Below are positions 1 through 5,469 of a stretch of 10,714 nucleotides of DNA, piece after piece. Origin of the DNA: Candidatus Saccharibacteria bacterium RIFCSPHIGHO2_02_FULL_47_12 (GTDB taxonomy: Bacteria; Patescibacteriota; Saccharimonadia; Saccharimonadales; JANWIN01); NCBI GenBank assembly GCA_001790455.1, contig MGCP01000018.1, forward strand, positions 8,986-19,699. The letters run 5' to 3'. The number at the start of each line of letters is the position of its first letter. Position 1 is the first letter of the stretch. Below the pieces are notes generated by a model. The model was given only the letters and a program-made list of their open reading frames with translations. It made no database searches and was not told the DNA's origin. Position numbers and translations under genes: made by a program.

Positions 1-1
1 C

Positions 2-394
2 TTAAGGCGAGTGCTTTCAAGCCTGGTGCTTGCCTCTGTGCCTTTGCTGGTAATGCTGTGGGCCGTAAGGTACGGGGTACAAAGAGCCGAAACCGAGATT
101 ATTAAATCTTCTTCACAAAATAGTGGCCTGGAAAACACCGGCATTAGCCTGCTAAAAGAAGTGCAAAAATCACTAAATGTTTATACGCTGGTGTTTGCTA
201 TAGGGTTTTTGATAATTGCTGCTGGTCTGGCAGTGTACTTGATAGCAACCAAGAGCAAAAAGCCGTCCGAAAAAGATACCGAGGTGCATAAAGGCCCAGA
301 AGAACACCAGCCCGAAGTTCACCCCCACCATGAACCAGCTGTACATTCGGGGTCCAAGCCCAGCAAACCAAAACCACCCAAGTTAGTTCAATAG
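2..394 (+). CDS. Membrane protein with His/Pro-rich tail, probably 5'-truncated by the window edge
   Basis: The frame is open to the left edge; the first possible start is GTG at 11, preceded only by a weak AAGG, so the gene may begin outside the window. From the GTG there are 127 residues. Residues about 1-23 and 58-80 are hydrophobic and would form two membrane helices, separated by a polar stretch of about 35 residues. The tail after residue 82 is Lys/Glu/Pro-rich with six His between about residues 93 and 113, which could bind metal ions or simply be a flexible cytoplasmic or surface tail. I do not recognise the family. It ends 25 nt before tRNA-Ser(CGA), on the same strand. That an ORF exists here is well supported; its start and function are not. 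Confidence 0.6.
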   Translation, partial: LRRVLSSLVLASVPLLVMLWAVRYGVQRAETEIIKSSSQNSGLENTGISLLKEVQKSLNVYTLVFAIGFLIIAAGLAVYLIATKSKKPSEKDTEVHKGPEEHQPEVHPHHEPAVHSGSKPSKPKPPKLVQ

Positions 395-400
395 ATAATC

Positions 401-409
401 TGCTAGAAT
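401..409 (+). promoter_or_regulatory. Extended -10 of tRNA-Ser(CGA)
   Basis: TGCTAGAAT, an extended -10 (TGn plus TAGAAT), ends 10 nt before the mature tRNA. The same nine bases precede tRNA-Arg on the other strand, which supports both calls. No good -35 is seen. Confidence 0.55.
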
Positions 410-419
410 AACCCTTGCC

Positions 420-509
420 GGAGGAGTGGCCGAGTGGTTGAAGGCGCTGCTCTCGAAAAGCAGTATGGGGGTAACTCTATCGCGAGTTCGAATCTCGCCT
501 CCTCCGCCA
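420..509 (+). tRNA. tRNA-Ser(CGA)
   Basis: The acceptor strands GGAGGAG and CTCCTCC pair over 7 bp. The anticodon stem CTGCT/AGCAG encloses the loop CTCGAAA, giving anticodon CGA (reads UCG). A long variable arm follows, as expected for class II serine tRNAs. The T-arm is GCGAG-TTCGAAT-CTCGC. Discriminator G and encoded CCA complete the 3' end at 509. It is the first of four serine tRNA genes in the window, and its 3' end is partly duplicated downstream. Confidence 0.96.
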
Positions 510-547
510 AGAAAGATAGTTGATCCTTGTGGTCGACTATCTTTCTT
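509..547 (+). terminator. Hairpin directly after tRNA-Ser(CGA)
   Basis: Bases 509-523 pair with 533-547 to give a 15-bp stem (one T-G wobble) around a 9-nt loop, beginning at the last base of CCA. There is only a short T-rich end (CTTTCTT) rather than a clean U-tract, so it may act as terminator, as a 3'-processing barrier, or both. Confidence 0.65.
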
Positions 548-561
548 ATTGTGTATATGAA

Positions 562-666
562 GAACTCAGTGCCCGCAGGGCGAGTTCGTACAGGTACGAG
601 CATGCAGGAGCTTGCTCCGAACAAGCGAGTACCGTGCAAGCGAAGCGCATCTCGCCTCCTCCGCCA
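562..666 (+). pseudogene. Degenerate 3' copy of tRNA-Ser(CGA) interrupted by palindromic inserts
   Basis: Bases 649-666 repeat exactly the last 18 bases of tRNA-Ser(CGA) (492-509), including CCA. Bases 580-588 (GCGAGTTCG) repeat 482-490, the 5' side of the T-arm. In the intact tRNA these two blocks are one base apart; here 60 bases lie between them. Upstream, AACTC (563-567) matches 473-477 of the tRNA, with a 12-base insert containing GCCC-gca-GGGC before the T-arm block. The 60-base insert is itself rich in short inverted repeats (GGAG-cttg-CTCC at 607-618; GGTAC 593-597 with GTACC 629-633; GTTCG 584-588 with CGAAC 618-622). It is either a tRNA pseudogene broken by small hairpin elements or an attachment-site scar. 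The 18-base match is certain; the rest of the alignment is less so. Confidence 0.6.
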
Positions 667-697
667 ATTGGTTTTGTATTTATATTTAAGGGTGGCT

Positions 698-1126
698 CTA
701 CTCTGCAATGATTGTTCCGGTTTGGCTGGAATTTTCGTGGTTGTGGTAGCCGTGGGTACCTGCCGTGTTTACGGTAAACGTGGTGCTTTTGCCTGGTTCC
801 ACACTACCCACGTTTAACTCTGGATTGGCTGTGTGTGAGGGGTGCGGATCAGAGTCAAACTGAAGCTCGCTGTCCGAATCATTTACAATCTTGATTGTCG
901 TGCCAGCTTTTACGGTAAGCGTGCTGGGGCTAAAGCTTGAACCATTAAACGTAATCGTTTCGCTAGACGATTGATTATCGTTTGCCCCCGCGGTGTTGGT
1001 GCTATTTTGGGTGGTTTCAGAGTTGTTGTTAGTGCTTTGGTCTTTGCTGTCAGAACCGCGAGTTAGTGCAAACGCACCCCCACCTAAGATCAAAATTACT
1101 ACGGCCACAATGATAATTTTTTTCAA
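698..1126 (-). CDS. Secreted or membrane-anchored Cys-less cupredoxin-like protein
   Basis: 142 residues starting with TTG, chosen because AAAGGGAG lies 6 nt upstream. Residues 4-21 form a hydrophobic signal or anchor segment without a lipobox Cys. Residues 23-57 are a Ser/Thr/Asn/Gln-rich linker, and residues about 57-142 form a plastocyanin/azurin-type beta sandwich (ITFNGSSFSPSTLTVKAGT, then a GxHGYHNHE-type C-terminal loop ending TGTI). Classical type 1 copper sites use His, Cys, His and Met. There is no Cys anywhere in this protein; His95, His98, His125, His128 and His130 are the candidate ligands. The fold is well supported, copper binding is inferred. The start is 24 nt after the stop of the ferric-reductase-like gene, so the two are probably cotranscribed and may work together in extracytoplasmic electron transfer or metal handling. 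Confidence 0.85.
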   Translation of the reverse strand: MKKIIIVAVVILILGGGAFALTRGSDSKDQSTNNNSETTQNSTNTAGANDNQSSSETITFNGSSFSPSTLTVKAGTTIKIVNDSDSELQFDSDPHPSHTANPELNVGSVEPGKSTTFTVNTAGTHGYHNHENSSQTGTIIAE

Positions 1127-1150
1127 CGTATTCTCCCTTTAACAGATTAA

Positions 1151-1801
1151 TTATGATTTTACGGCTTGCCTGCGCCTAAGACGCAGCCAATATGTGTAGG
1201 CCATGGCAGCCAGCAGCGTCACGCCGTACACATACCAAACACTTTCCAGCCAGCCAGATTGAAGGTTCCTGCCCAGTTTTAGCCCGTGCACAAAAACAGC
1301 TATCATGGCTAGATCCGTGGCAACCCTGACGTAACTCCACCACTGGCGTTCAGAGTACCTGCGCCGAAGTTCATAAGCAAAAAAGATAAATAGGCTAACC
1401 GTGCCAAGCAAGGCAGCCCAGCGAAGCATTGGTGAGACGTAGTTTTGCAAATAGCTCCCTGGCGGCAGCCCAAAGCCGTCCCGCCACAACTGCCAGACCA
1501 GTAACCCGGGGTGCAAAAACAGGGCTGCCAGCACTAAGAAGCTAGTAATTTCTATATAATTTTTTAGCTCAGCTTTGGCAATATCCAGATATTGCCTAAC
1601 CGCACTAACAATGTAGTGCGACCACATGACACTAAATGCCAGCAGCCCAAATAACGGAAACAATTGGTAGCTGTCGACCCTAAACACACGCCAACGAATA
1701 CTCTCAGCCCAAGCCATAAAAGCAACCACAACAACCAGGGCGCCTAGAGACCAGGCAAACGTTTTAAGAAGTAGGGTCTTGCCTTGTTTGTCCATAAACA
1801 T
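1151..1801 (-). CDS. Six-helix ferric-reductase-like transmembrane protein
   Basis: I place the start at the ATG ending at 1801 (216 residues). A longer frame beginning at 1849 would run into tRNA-Arg and has no ribosome site; an ATG two codons further in (1795) is also possible. Hydrophobic segments lie at about residues 14-32, 47-68, 85-103, 125-145, 161-177 and 184-206, with Arg-rich cytoplasmic loops and tail. His62 (segment 2), His97 (segment 3) and His172 (segment 5) are buried in helices and could ligate haem, as in the ferric reductase/MsrQ-type transmembrane domain. No flavin or NADPH domain is attached, so an electron partner is needed. It sits directly after tRNA-Arg and before the cupredoxin on the same strand. 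Family assignment is from topology and His placement; function is not established. Confidence 0.7.
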   Translation of the reverse strand: MFMDKQGKTLLLKTFAWSLGALVVVVAFMAWAESIRWRVFRVDSYQLFPLFGLLAFSVMWSHYIVSAVRQYLDIAKAELKNYIEITSFLVLAALFLHPGLLVWQLWRDGFGLPPGSYLQNYVSPMLRWAALLGTVSLFIFFAYELRRRYSERQWWSYVRVATDLAMIAVFVHGLKLGRNLQSGWLESVWYVYGVTLLAAMAYTYWLRLRRRQAVKS

Positions 1802-1809
1802 GGTTCGCG

Positions 1810-1847
1810 GTACCAGACGGTAATTAAGCAGGAGGTTAGTCTGGTAC
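1810..1847 (-). other. Perfect 9-bp inverted repeat joining the tRNA-Arg 3' end to its trailer
   Basis: GTACCAGAC (1810-1818) and GTCTGGTAC (1839-1847) are exact reverse complements separated by 20 bases. On the minus-strand transcript the first arm includes the encoded CCA of tRNA-Arg, and the second arm ends 8 nt before the ferric-reductase-like start codon. It could mask the CCA end before processing or shape the leader of the downstream gene. Confidence 0.5.
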
Positions 1848-1918
1848 ACCCGATAGGATTTGAACCTACGACCTCATCCTCCGCAAGGATGCGCTCTATC
1901 CAGCTGAGCTACGGGTGC
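1842..1918 (-). tRNA. tRNA-Arg(GCG)
   Basis: Read on the minus strand, acceptor GCACCCG pairs with CGGGTGT (first pair G-U). A GCTC/GAGC D-arm is followed by anticodon stem CATCC/GGATG around loop TTGCGGA, giving anticodon GCG (reads CGC, and CGU by wobble). The T-arm is GTAGG-TTCAAAT-CCTAT, the discriminator is A, and CCA is encoded at 1844-1842. Most bacteria use ACG (inosine-modified) here, so GCG is a noteworthy choice. The trailer immediately after CCA (GACTAAC on the minus strand) is complementary to GTTAGTC in the leader. Confidence 0.95.
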
Positions 1919-1938
1919 TCGTCTGACTAACAGGGAAG

Positions 1939-1947
1939 ATTCTAGCA
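1939..1947 (-). promoter_or_regulatory. Extended -10 of tRNA-Arg and downstream genes
   Basis: The minus strand reads TGCTAGAAT, identical to the element before tRNA-Ser(CGA). Transcription would start near 1932, so the leader is about 13 nt. It probably serves tRNA-Arg, the ferric-reductase-like gene and the cupredoxin together, because no other promoter is obvious before 1126. Confidence 0.5.
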
Positions 1948-1968
1948 CGTTGTATCTGTTATTGCTAG

Positions 1969-2394
1969 TTACACCCGTCTTTCATACACAACGCCCTCGC
2001 TACTTGGGCCAAGTTGGTGAAACCCGTTGTCTCTTAGCACCTTTTGGGCAGCTATGTTGTCTAGCTTAGCAACGGTCCGCACTTTAGTGCTGATTTTAAT
2101 CTCGGGCAACGTTAGTGCTTTTTGTAACAAGGTATTCCCCACGCCTTGGCGCCTGTGGCTGGGGCTTACAACCAGATCCAGGTGTCCTATACGCTCTCTG
2201 TCTATACGCAGGCTTACCAAGCCCACCGGTTCACTGCCAACCATGCCAATCCAATAATGGCTGGCAATGTCTGGCACATCCACAGAGTGCTCGTGTACTT
2301 TTAGCAGCCGGGAAGTGGGCGAATCAAATGAAGCCCAGTGCGCAGCCTTTGCCAGATCGGCCCCAGACGCGGGCGTTAACGTTATGTCATCCAT
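1969..2394 (-). CDS. GNAT-family N-acetyltransferase
   Basis: 141 residues, the usual length of a single GNAT domain. Motif A is at about residues 71-93: a beta-strand HLDLVVSP followed by RRQGVG (81-86), which matches the R/Q-x-x-G-x-G/A pyrophosphate-binding loop for acetyl-CoA. Motif B follows at 113-128 (NIAAQKVLRDNGF), the helix-turn typical of the domain C-terminus. The ATG lies 2 nt after the stop of the upstream membrane protein gene, with no Shine-Dalgarno, so translation is probably coupled. The acceptor substrate (amino acid, small amine, ribosomal protein, antibiotic) cannot be told from sequence. Confidence 0.9.
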   Translation of the reverse strand: MDDITLTPASGADLAKAAHWASFDSPTSRLLKVHEHSVDVPDIASHYWIGMVGSEPVGLVSLRIDRERIGHLDLVVSPSHRRQGVGNTLLQKALTLPEIKISTKVRTVAKLDNIAAQKVLRDNGFHQLGPSSEGVVYERRV

Positions 2395-2396
2395 AC

Positions 2397-2966
2397 TTAG
2401 AACCGCAGGCGGTGCATAAGTTTGTCTACTGCGTCTAGCCGGCTGGCCTCAACCGGCAAAAACTGGCTTATAACGCCGATAATCTTGGGTTCGTCGGCCG
2501 GCTCAAAGTAAATGGTCAGAACCGGCATAAACCGTTTGAGCGGCATTAGCCAGATAGAGCCAATGTTGCCCTCGCGCACAATAGAAAATGACTTGAAGTT
2601 GCTATATGGGTAATATTTGTTGCCAACATTGATGCCAGTGCCGTTTACAGAATAGTTCAAAACGCGTGGCCGCCGAGCTGCAAAAACACCAAACACGGCT
2701 GCCACAATAACCACCATAGCGGTAGAAACAACATCTTTGGTTAGCACATAAACAACGCCTGCCAGCAGCAGTCCGCCAACTGCCAGCAGCATGTACCAGC
2801 CGGCAGATTTGCTGTGTTCTATAAATTCTGAAGCCGACCACTGCACTGAATCAACCTGGATTTTTGGTGTGGATGCACTGGAAGCTGAAGTATCATCGTC
2901 TTTAAACTGCCAGCCCGCATCTGTTTGAGCCGAATCTTGTGCTTTGTGCTCGCCCTCATCTGCCAT
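2397..2966 (-). CDS. Two-helix membrane protein with cytoplasmic C-terminal domain, function unknown
   Basis: The start is placed at the ATG ending at 2966 (189 residues, beginning MADEGEHK) because a -10 hexamer lies 6 nt upstream; a longer frame to 3017 would include that promoter. Residues 1-50 are acidic, Ser/Asp-rich and probably disordered. Two adjacent membrane helices lie at about 56-75 and 80-97, followed by ARRPRVLNYSVN and a beta-rich domain ending with a helix (about 110-189), resembling the layout of membrane-anchored PH-like domains. I do not recognise the family. It is followed 2 nt later by the GNAT gene and is divergent from tRNA-Ser(GCT). Confidence 0.75.
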   Translation of the reverse strand: MADEGEHKAQDSAQTDAGWQFKDDDTSASSASTPKIQVDSVQWSASEFIEHSKSAGWYMLLAVGGLLLAGVVYVLTKDVVSTAMVVIVAAVFGVFAARRPRVLNYSVNGTGINVGNKYYPYSNFKSFSIVREGNIGSIWLMPLKRFMPVLTIYFEPADEPKIIGVISQFLPVEASRLDAVDKLMHRLRF

Positions 2967-2972
2967 AAGCGT

Positions 2973-2978
2973 ATTGTA
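2973..2978 (-). promoter_or_regulatory. -10 hexamer giving a leaderless transcript
   Basis: The minus strand reads TACAAT, then six bases (ACGCTT), then ATG. A -35-like TAGAGA lies 17 bp upstream (3001-2996). Transcription would start at or next to the A of ATG. Confidence 0.5.
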
Positions 2979-3033
2979 GCACCAGATGTGTCCAGTCTCT
3001 AGCTTTAGTGTCGTCAACTTAGAGTTTAGCTGA

Positions 3034-3039
3034 TATAAT
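3034..3039 (+). promoter_or_regulatory. -10 (TATAAT) of tRNA-Ser(GCT)
   Basis: A consensus TATAAT ends 13 nt before the mature tRNA 5' end. The -35 is poor. Confidence 0.6.
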
Positions 3040-3052
3040 TACCCCTGTTCGC

Positions 3053-3145
3053 GGAGAGGTACCCAAGTGGCTGAAGGGGACGGTTTGCTAAATCGTTAGG
3101 GGGGAGCAATCCCCCGCGAGGGTTCAAATCCCTCCCTCTCCGCCA
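3053..3145 (+). tRNA. tRNA-Ser(GCT)
   Basis: Acceptor GGAGAGG pairs with CCTCTCC. Anticodon stem ACGGT/ATCGT (one wobble) encloses loop TTGCTAA, giving anticodon GCT (reads AGC/AGU). A long GC-rich variable arm (GGGGGGA...TCCCCC) and T-arm GAGGG-TTCAAAT-CCCTC follow. Discriminator G and CCA are encoded. The left end of the 126-bp repeat overlaps its terminator. Confidence 0.96.
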
Positions 3146-3159
3146 AAGATATAGTTCTA

Positions 3160-3210
3160 AAAAGACCCGTCCACCTAAATACGCATTAGAGGTGAGCTGG
3201 GTCTTTTAAT
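3160..3210 (+). terminator. Rho-independent terminator of tRNA-Ser(GCT)
   Basis: AAAAGACCC (3160-3168) pairs with GGGTCTTTT (3199-3207), with an inner CACCT/AGGTG helix (3172-3176, 3190-3194). The 3' arm runs into TTTTAATTT. The 126-bp direct repeat begins inside the 3' arm (3197). Confidence 0.8.
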
Positions 3211-3322
3211 TTAGCCCAAAATGTTACAAAACACCCATTCCCATGTACTGGGGCGACGGGATTCGGACAACTTTTAGCTCCCAGTTTTCACTTGATTTAC
3301 GAGCATACAGGCACCAGCGAAT
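3197..3322 (+). repeat. 126-bp direct repeat, copy 1 (left border of the DAHP synthase/TyrA-like cassette)
   Basis: It matches 5470-5596 over its whole length with three substitutions and one extra T in copy 2. Its left end lies in the 3' arm of the tRNA-Ser(GCT) terminator, and its right end lies inside a hairpin. The minus strand reads as a recombinase N-terminus (see next entry). The interval 3146-3455 holds only the terminator, this repeat, the recombinase fragment and a further hairpin. Confidence 0.93.
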
Positions 3323-3373
3323 CGCCGCTGGTTTGGCTGCCGATGGTATCTGTTGAAGTACCGATGGTTGCAT
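3224..3373 (-). pseudogene. Truncated serine-recombinase N-terminus (49 codons)
   Basis: From ATG at 3373 the minus strand reads 49 codons to TAA at 3224. Residues 18-29 are IRWCLYARKSSE, which matches the start of large serine recombinases (strand 1 ending Y-A-R-x-S, where that Ser is the nucleophile). The sequence then continues NWELKVVR and stops, without the following helix, the second catalytic Arg motif or a DNA-binding domain. The second repeat copy keeps the frame open through the same peptide (preceded by PKTAP instead of AKPAA) until a frameshift caused by the extra T. It is read as the 5' remnant of a recombinase gene. A chance match to nine such residues is unlikely, but no homology search was possible. 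Confidence 0.5.
3313..3332. other. Hairpin across the right edge of repeat copy 1
   Basis: ACCAGCG (3313-3319) pairs with CGCTGGT (3326-3332) around a 6-base loop. The left arm is in the repeat, the right arm outside it. The matching site in copy 2 is also a perfect 7-bp hairpin but in a different register. Confidence 0.6.
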
Positions 3374-3395
3374 AGTAGTACAAAGGTACCGCAAC
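3367..3395. terminator. Nested palindrome downstream of DAHP synthase, possible terminator
   Basis: GTTGC (3367-3371) pairs with GCAAC (3391-3395) and encloses GTAC-aaag-GTAC (3378-3389). It lies about 60 nt beyond the DAHP synthase stop on its strand. There is no U-tract, so the terminator role is tentative. Confidence 0.3.
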
Positions 3396-3455
3396 AGTGT
3401 ACGAAGTCTAGGACTTAATAAAAAGTAGTCGAGGTATTGGTATTTTAGGCTTTAC

Positions 3456-4535
3456 TTAACGACGAGCCTTAACCGCTTCTGCTAAAAGTTGTAGCATGGC
3501 ATCCGTTTCATCCAAACTTACACACCCATCAGTAATACTGACGCCATACTCATGCTTCTTGCCAGCCTCAAAGGTCTGTTTTCCCTCTTTGAGATTGCTT
3601 TCAATCATTACGCCCATGATAGCCGTACTTCCTGAAGCTATTTGTGTGACAATATCTTCTATTACTATCATCTGGTTACGGTAATCCTTATTGCTGTTAG
3701 CGTGAGAGACATCAACCATAACTATTGGGCTAAGCCCAGCTTCAACGAGTAAGCCGGTTGCTTCTTCAATGCTTTCAGCGTCATAGTTAGGAGATTGTGA
3801 GCCTCCTCGCAGAATAATGTGACAATCTGGGTTGCCTTTTGTTGATGCAATTGCAGCCTTTCCTTCATCTGTAATAGCTGGAAAATGATGAGAATGTTTT
3901 GCCGCGACTACTGCGTCCACCGCCAACTGAACACTGCCTCCAGTACCGTTCTTAAACCCGACAGGAAACGATAATCCCGAAGCCAGACGTTTGTGTAATG
4001 GGCTTTCTGTAGTTCTGGCACCAATAGCTCCCCAGCTAACTAGGCCAGCATAATACTGAACTGTAATATTGTCTAGGAGCTCTGTCCCAATTGGCACTCC
4101 AAGGTCGGTAATATCGCCAACAAGCTTTCTGGCAGCCATGAGGCCATAGTTAATATCAAAACTCTCATCAAGATTTGGGTCATTAATAAAACCCTCCCAG
4201 CCGATAGTTGTGCGTGGTTTCTCAAAATAGACCCTTTGGACTAACTCAAGCTCATTACCATGGGCTGATCGCTCCTCTCGTAACCAATGCGTATACTCAA
4301 GTGCTTCATCGACGTTATGGATAGAGCAGCCACCAGTTATTACAACTAGTCTGTCGCTTGGTGCAGCTATATCTAGGGCAGCGTGTATTGCTGTACGCCC
4401 AGCAGCAACCGTCTCAATACTTCGTTCAGTAGCAGGGTGTGCTAACTTTACTTCACTAGGAGCTAAGAGTGGTCTTAAATTGCGAATATGAAGATTCTCT
4501 GTCTGCGCTTCATGTGAGATAGAGTGCTCTTGCAT
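3456..4535 (-). CDS. aroG: 3-deoxy-7-phosphoheptulonate (DAHP) synthase, class I, AroG/F/H type
   Basis: 359 residues, close to the E. coli AroG length and collinear with it. The enzyme condenses phosphoenolpyruvate and erythrose 4-phosphate, the first step of the shikimate pathway. Visible motifs are GGCSIH (68-73), KPRTTIGWEG (106-115), SWGAIGARTTES (167-178), GFKNGT (193-198), CHIILRGG (238-245) and VSHANSNK (276-283). The four metal ligands of AroG correspond to Cys70, His278, Glu312 and Asp336, all kept. In the allosteric segment, AroG Met147 and Pro150 correspond to Asn156 and Val159, so Phe control may be altered (inference). The ATG has no Shine-Dalgarno; a TATAAT lies about 24 nt upstream. 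It diverges from the TyrA-like gene, and both lie between the 126-bp repeats. No other shikimate gene is in the window. The gene symbol denotes the family; which isozyme-type inhibitor applies is unknown. Confidence 0.95.
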   Translation of the reverse strand: MQEHSISHEAQTENLHIRNLRPLLAPSEVKLAHPATERSIETVAAGRTAIHAALDIAAPSDRLVVITGGCSIHNVDEALEYTHWLREERSAHGNELELVQRVYFEKPRTTIGWEGFINDPNLDESFDINYGLMAARKLVGDITDLGVPIGTELLDNITVQYYAGLVSWGAIGARTTESPLHKRLASGLSFPVGFKNGTGGSVQLAVDAVVAAKHSHHFPAITDEGKAAIASTKGNPDCHIILRGGSQSPNYDAESIEEATGLLVEAGLSPIVMVDVSHANSNKDYRNQMIVIEDIVTQIASGSTAIMGVMIESNLKEGKQTFEAGKKHEYGVSITDGCVSLDETDAMLQLLAEAVKARR

Positions 4536-4558
4536 AATCTGATAATTGTATTGTAATT

Positions 4559-4564
4559 ATTATA
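4559..4564 (-). promoter_or_regulatory. -10 of DAHP synthase
   Basis: TATAAT on the minus strand, 23 bases before the ATG; a second hexamer, TACAAT, lies 14 bases before it. No convincing -35. The 147-bp divergent region 4536-4682 is very AT-rich. Confidence 0.35.
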
Positions 4565-4611
4565 AAGGCGCAAGTGTTCGCAAAATTTAAAACATGGTTA
4601 AGTATTTTGGC

Positions 4612-4662
4612 TTGAACAGATATAATATGGCTATTATAAATACTATTTTTATATTATAATAG
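4612..4662 (+). promoter_or_regulatory. Promoter and inverted repeat of the TyrA-like gene
   Basis: TTGAAC (4612-4617) and TATAAA (4635-4640) are 17 bp apart. CTATTATA (4631-4638) and TATAATAG (4655-4662) form an exact 8-bp inverted repeat with 16 bases between them, overlapping the -10 and the start region. It could be an operator or a simple AT-rich coincidence. Confidence 0.5.
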
Positions 4663-4682
4663 TCTTTTCTAAGGAGCGGTTG

Positions 4683-5411
4683 ATGGAAGTTATAGGTATT
4701 GTAGGCTCTGCAGGAGATTTAGGCAGTAAAATGACCGTCCAGGCATGTTCAGCTTTTGAAGATGTTCGTACTTTTGATATTTCTCACGCCGAAAGGAATG
4801 CTCTAGCTGGTATCGATCCTTTACTTAAGGCATCAGAGGTGGAAAATAAACCCCAACCCCTAAACTCTCTAGACGCTATTCTGGATACCTGTTCTGTTGT
4901 TCATTGGGTTGCTCCTATTGAAGCGGTAGAGGCCATTCCTCGATTGCCAAAACCGTCTATGCTAATTCTCCATGATAGTGTCATGAGCAACAGCCTAGAA
5001 GTTGCACGTAAGCTAAGCAATAATGAAGCAATTCTAGGACAGATTGTTATAGCCCATTGCCTTATGAACAATGAGCGAACAGTGGTTGTTGCTACGGACG
5101 TGAGCGGTACTGACCGTCTTGTTAAACACGTTGAGGAACTTGGTTTACATCCCAAACTGTCAGATGTAAAAGGGCATGATGTTGTGATGGCACACTCTCA
5201 AGCGCTTTTCGCAATGGTATGCAAGCTATATCGTAAGGAACTTGAGGGATATGCCGCTCAAGGACTATTAACTCCCTCAGGGCAAAGGCTATTAACTGCA
5301 ATAGAAGATAATGAATCACACTGGACACCTGCTACGTTTGCAGCAATCGTAAGTAATCCTGAAATTGGTTCTGTTATACGCTCGATGTTAGAGATCGTTG
5401 AACCAGAATAG
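4683..5411 (+). CDS. TyrA-like prephenate/arogenate dehydrogenase family protein
   Basis: 242 residues from the ATG at 4683, chosen because AAGGAG lies 6 nt upstream; a TTG one codon earlier would leave only 3 nt. The N-terminal Rossmann fold shows IGIVGSAGDLG with G8-x-x-G11-x-x-G14 for NAD(P). The central part resembles TyrA: HDSVMSN (97-103), then GQIVIAHCLMNN (119-130), where TyrA has LGLHPMFGP and His125 aligns with the substrate-site His. GHDVVMAHSQAL (164-175) corresponds to the conserved HDxxMAxxQAL segment, and FAAIVSNPE (219-227) to the late helix motif. It is shorter than E. coli TyrA and has no chorismate mutase or ACT domain. TyrA oxidatively decarboxylates prephenate to hydroxyphenylpyruvate on the Tyr branch. 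With DAHP synthase across the divergent promoter, a role in aromatic metabolism is likely, but the true substrate is not proved. Confidence 0.78.
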   Translation: MEVIGIVGSAGDLGSKMTVQACSAFEDVRTFDISHAERNALAGIDPLLKASEVENKPQPLNSLDAILDTCSVVHWVAPIEAVEAIPRLPKPSMLILHDSVMSNSLEVARKLSNNEAILGQIVIAHCLMNNERTVVVATDVSGTDRLVKHVEELGLHPKLSDVKGHDVVMAHSQALFAMVCKLYRKELEGYAAQGLLTPSGQRLLTAIEDNESHWTPATFAAIVSNPEIGSVIRSMLEIVEPE

Positions 5412-5469
5412 ACAGTAAGCAACTTTACTCACTTAGTTTCTAACTCTGTTGGCTTTCAAAAAAATGGCA

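Noticed and set aside
403..708. Open frame on the minus strand (101 codons) across tRNA-Ser(CGA) and its remnant
   Set aside because: It covers a complete tRNA and palindromic non-coding sequence, and has no ribosome site or recognisable protein sequence.
527..817. Plus-strand frame (96 codons) over the tRNA remnant and the end of the cupredoxin gene
   Set aside because: It is antisense to a well-supported gene and starts inside the terminator hairpin.
2115..2438. Plus-strand frame of 107 codons over the GNAT gene
   Set aside because: It is antisense to a gene with clear acetyl-CoA motifs and has no family features.
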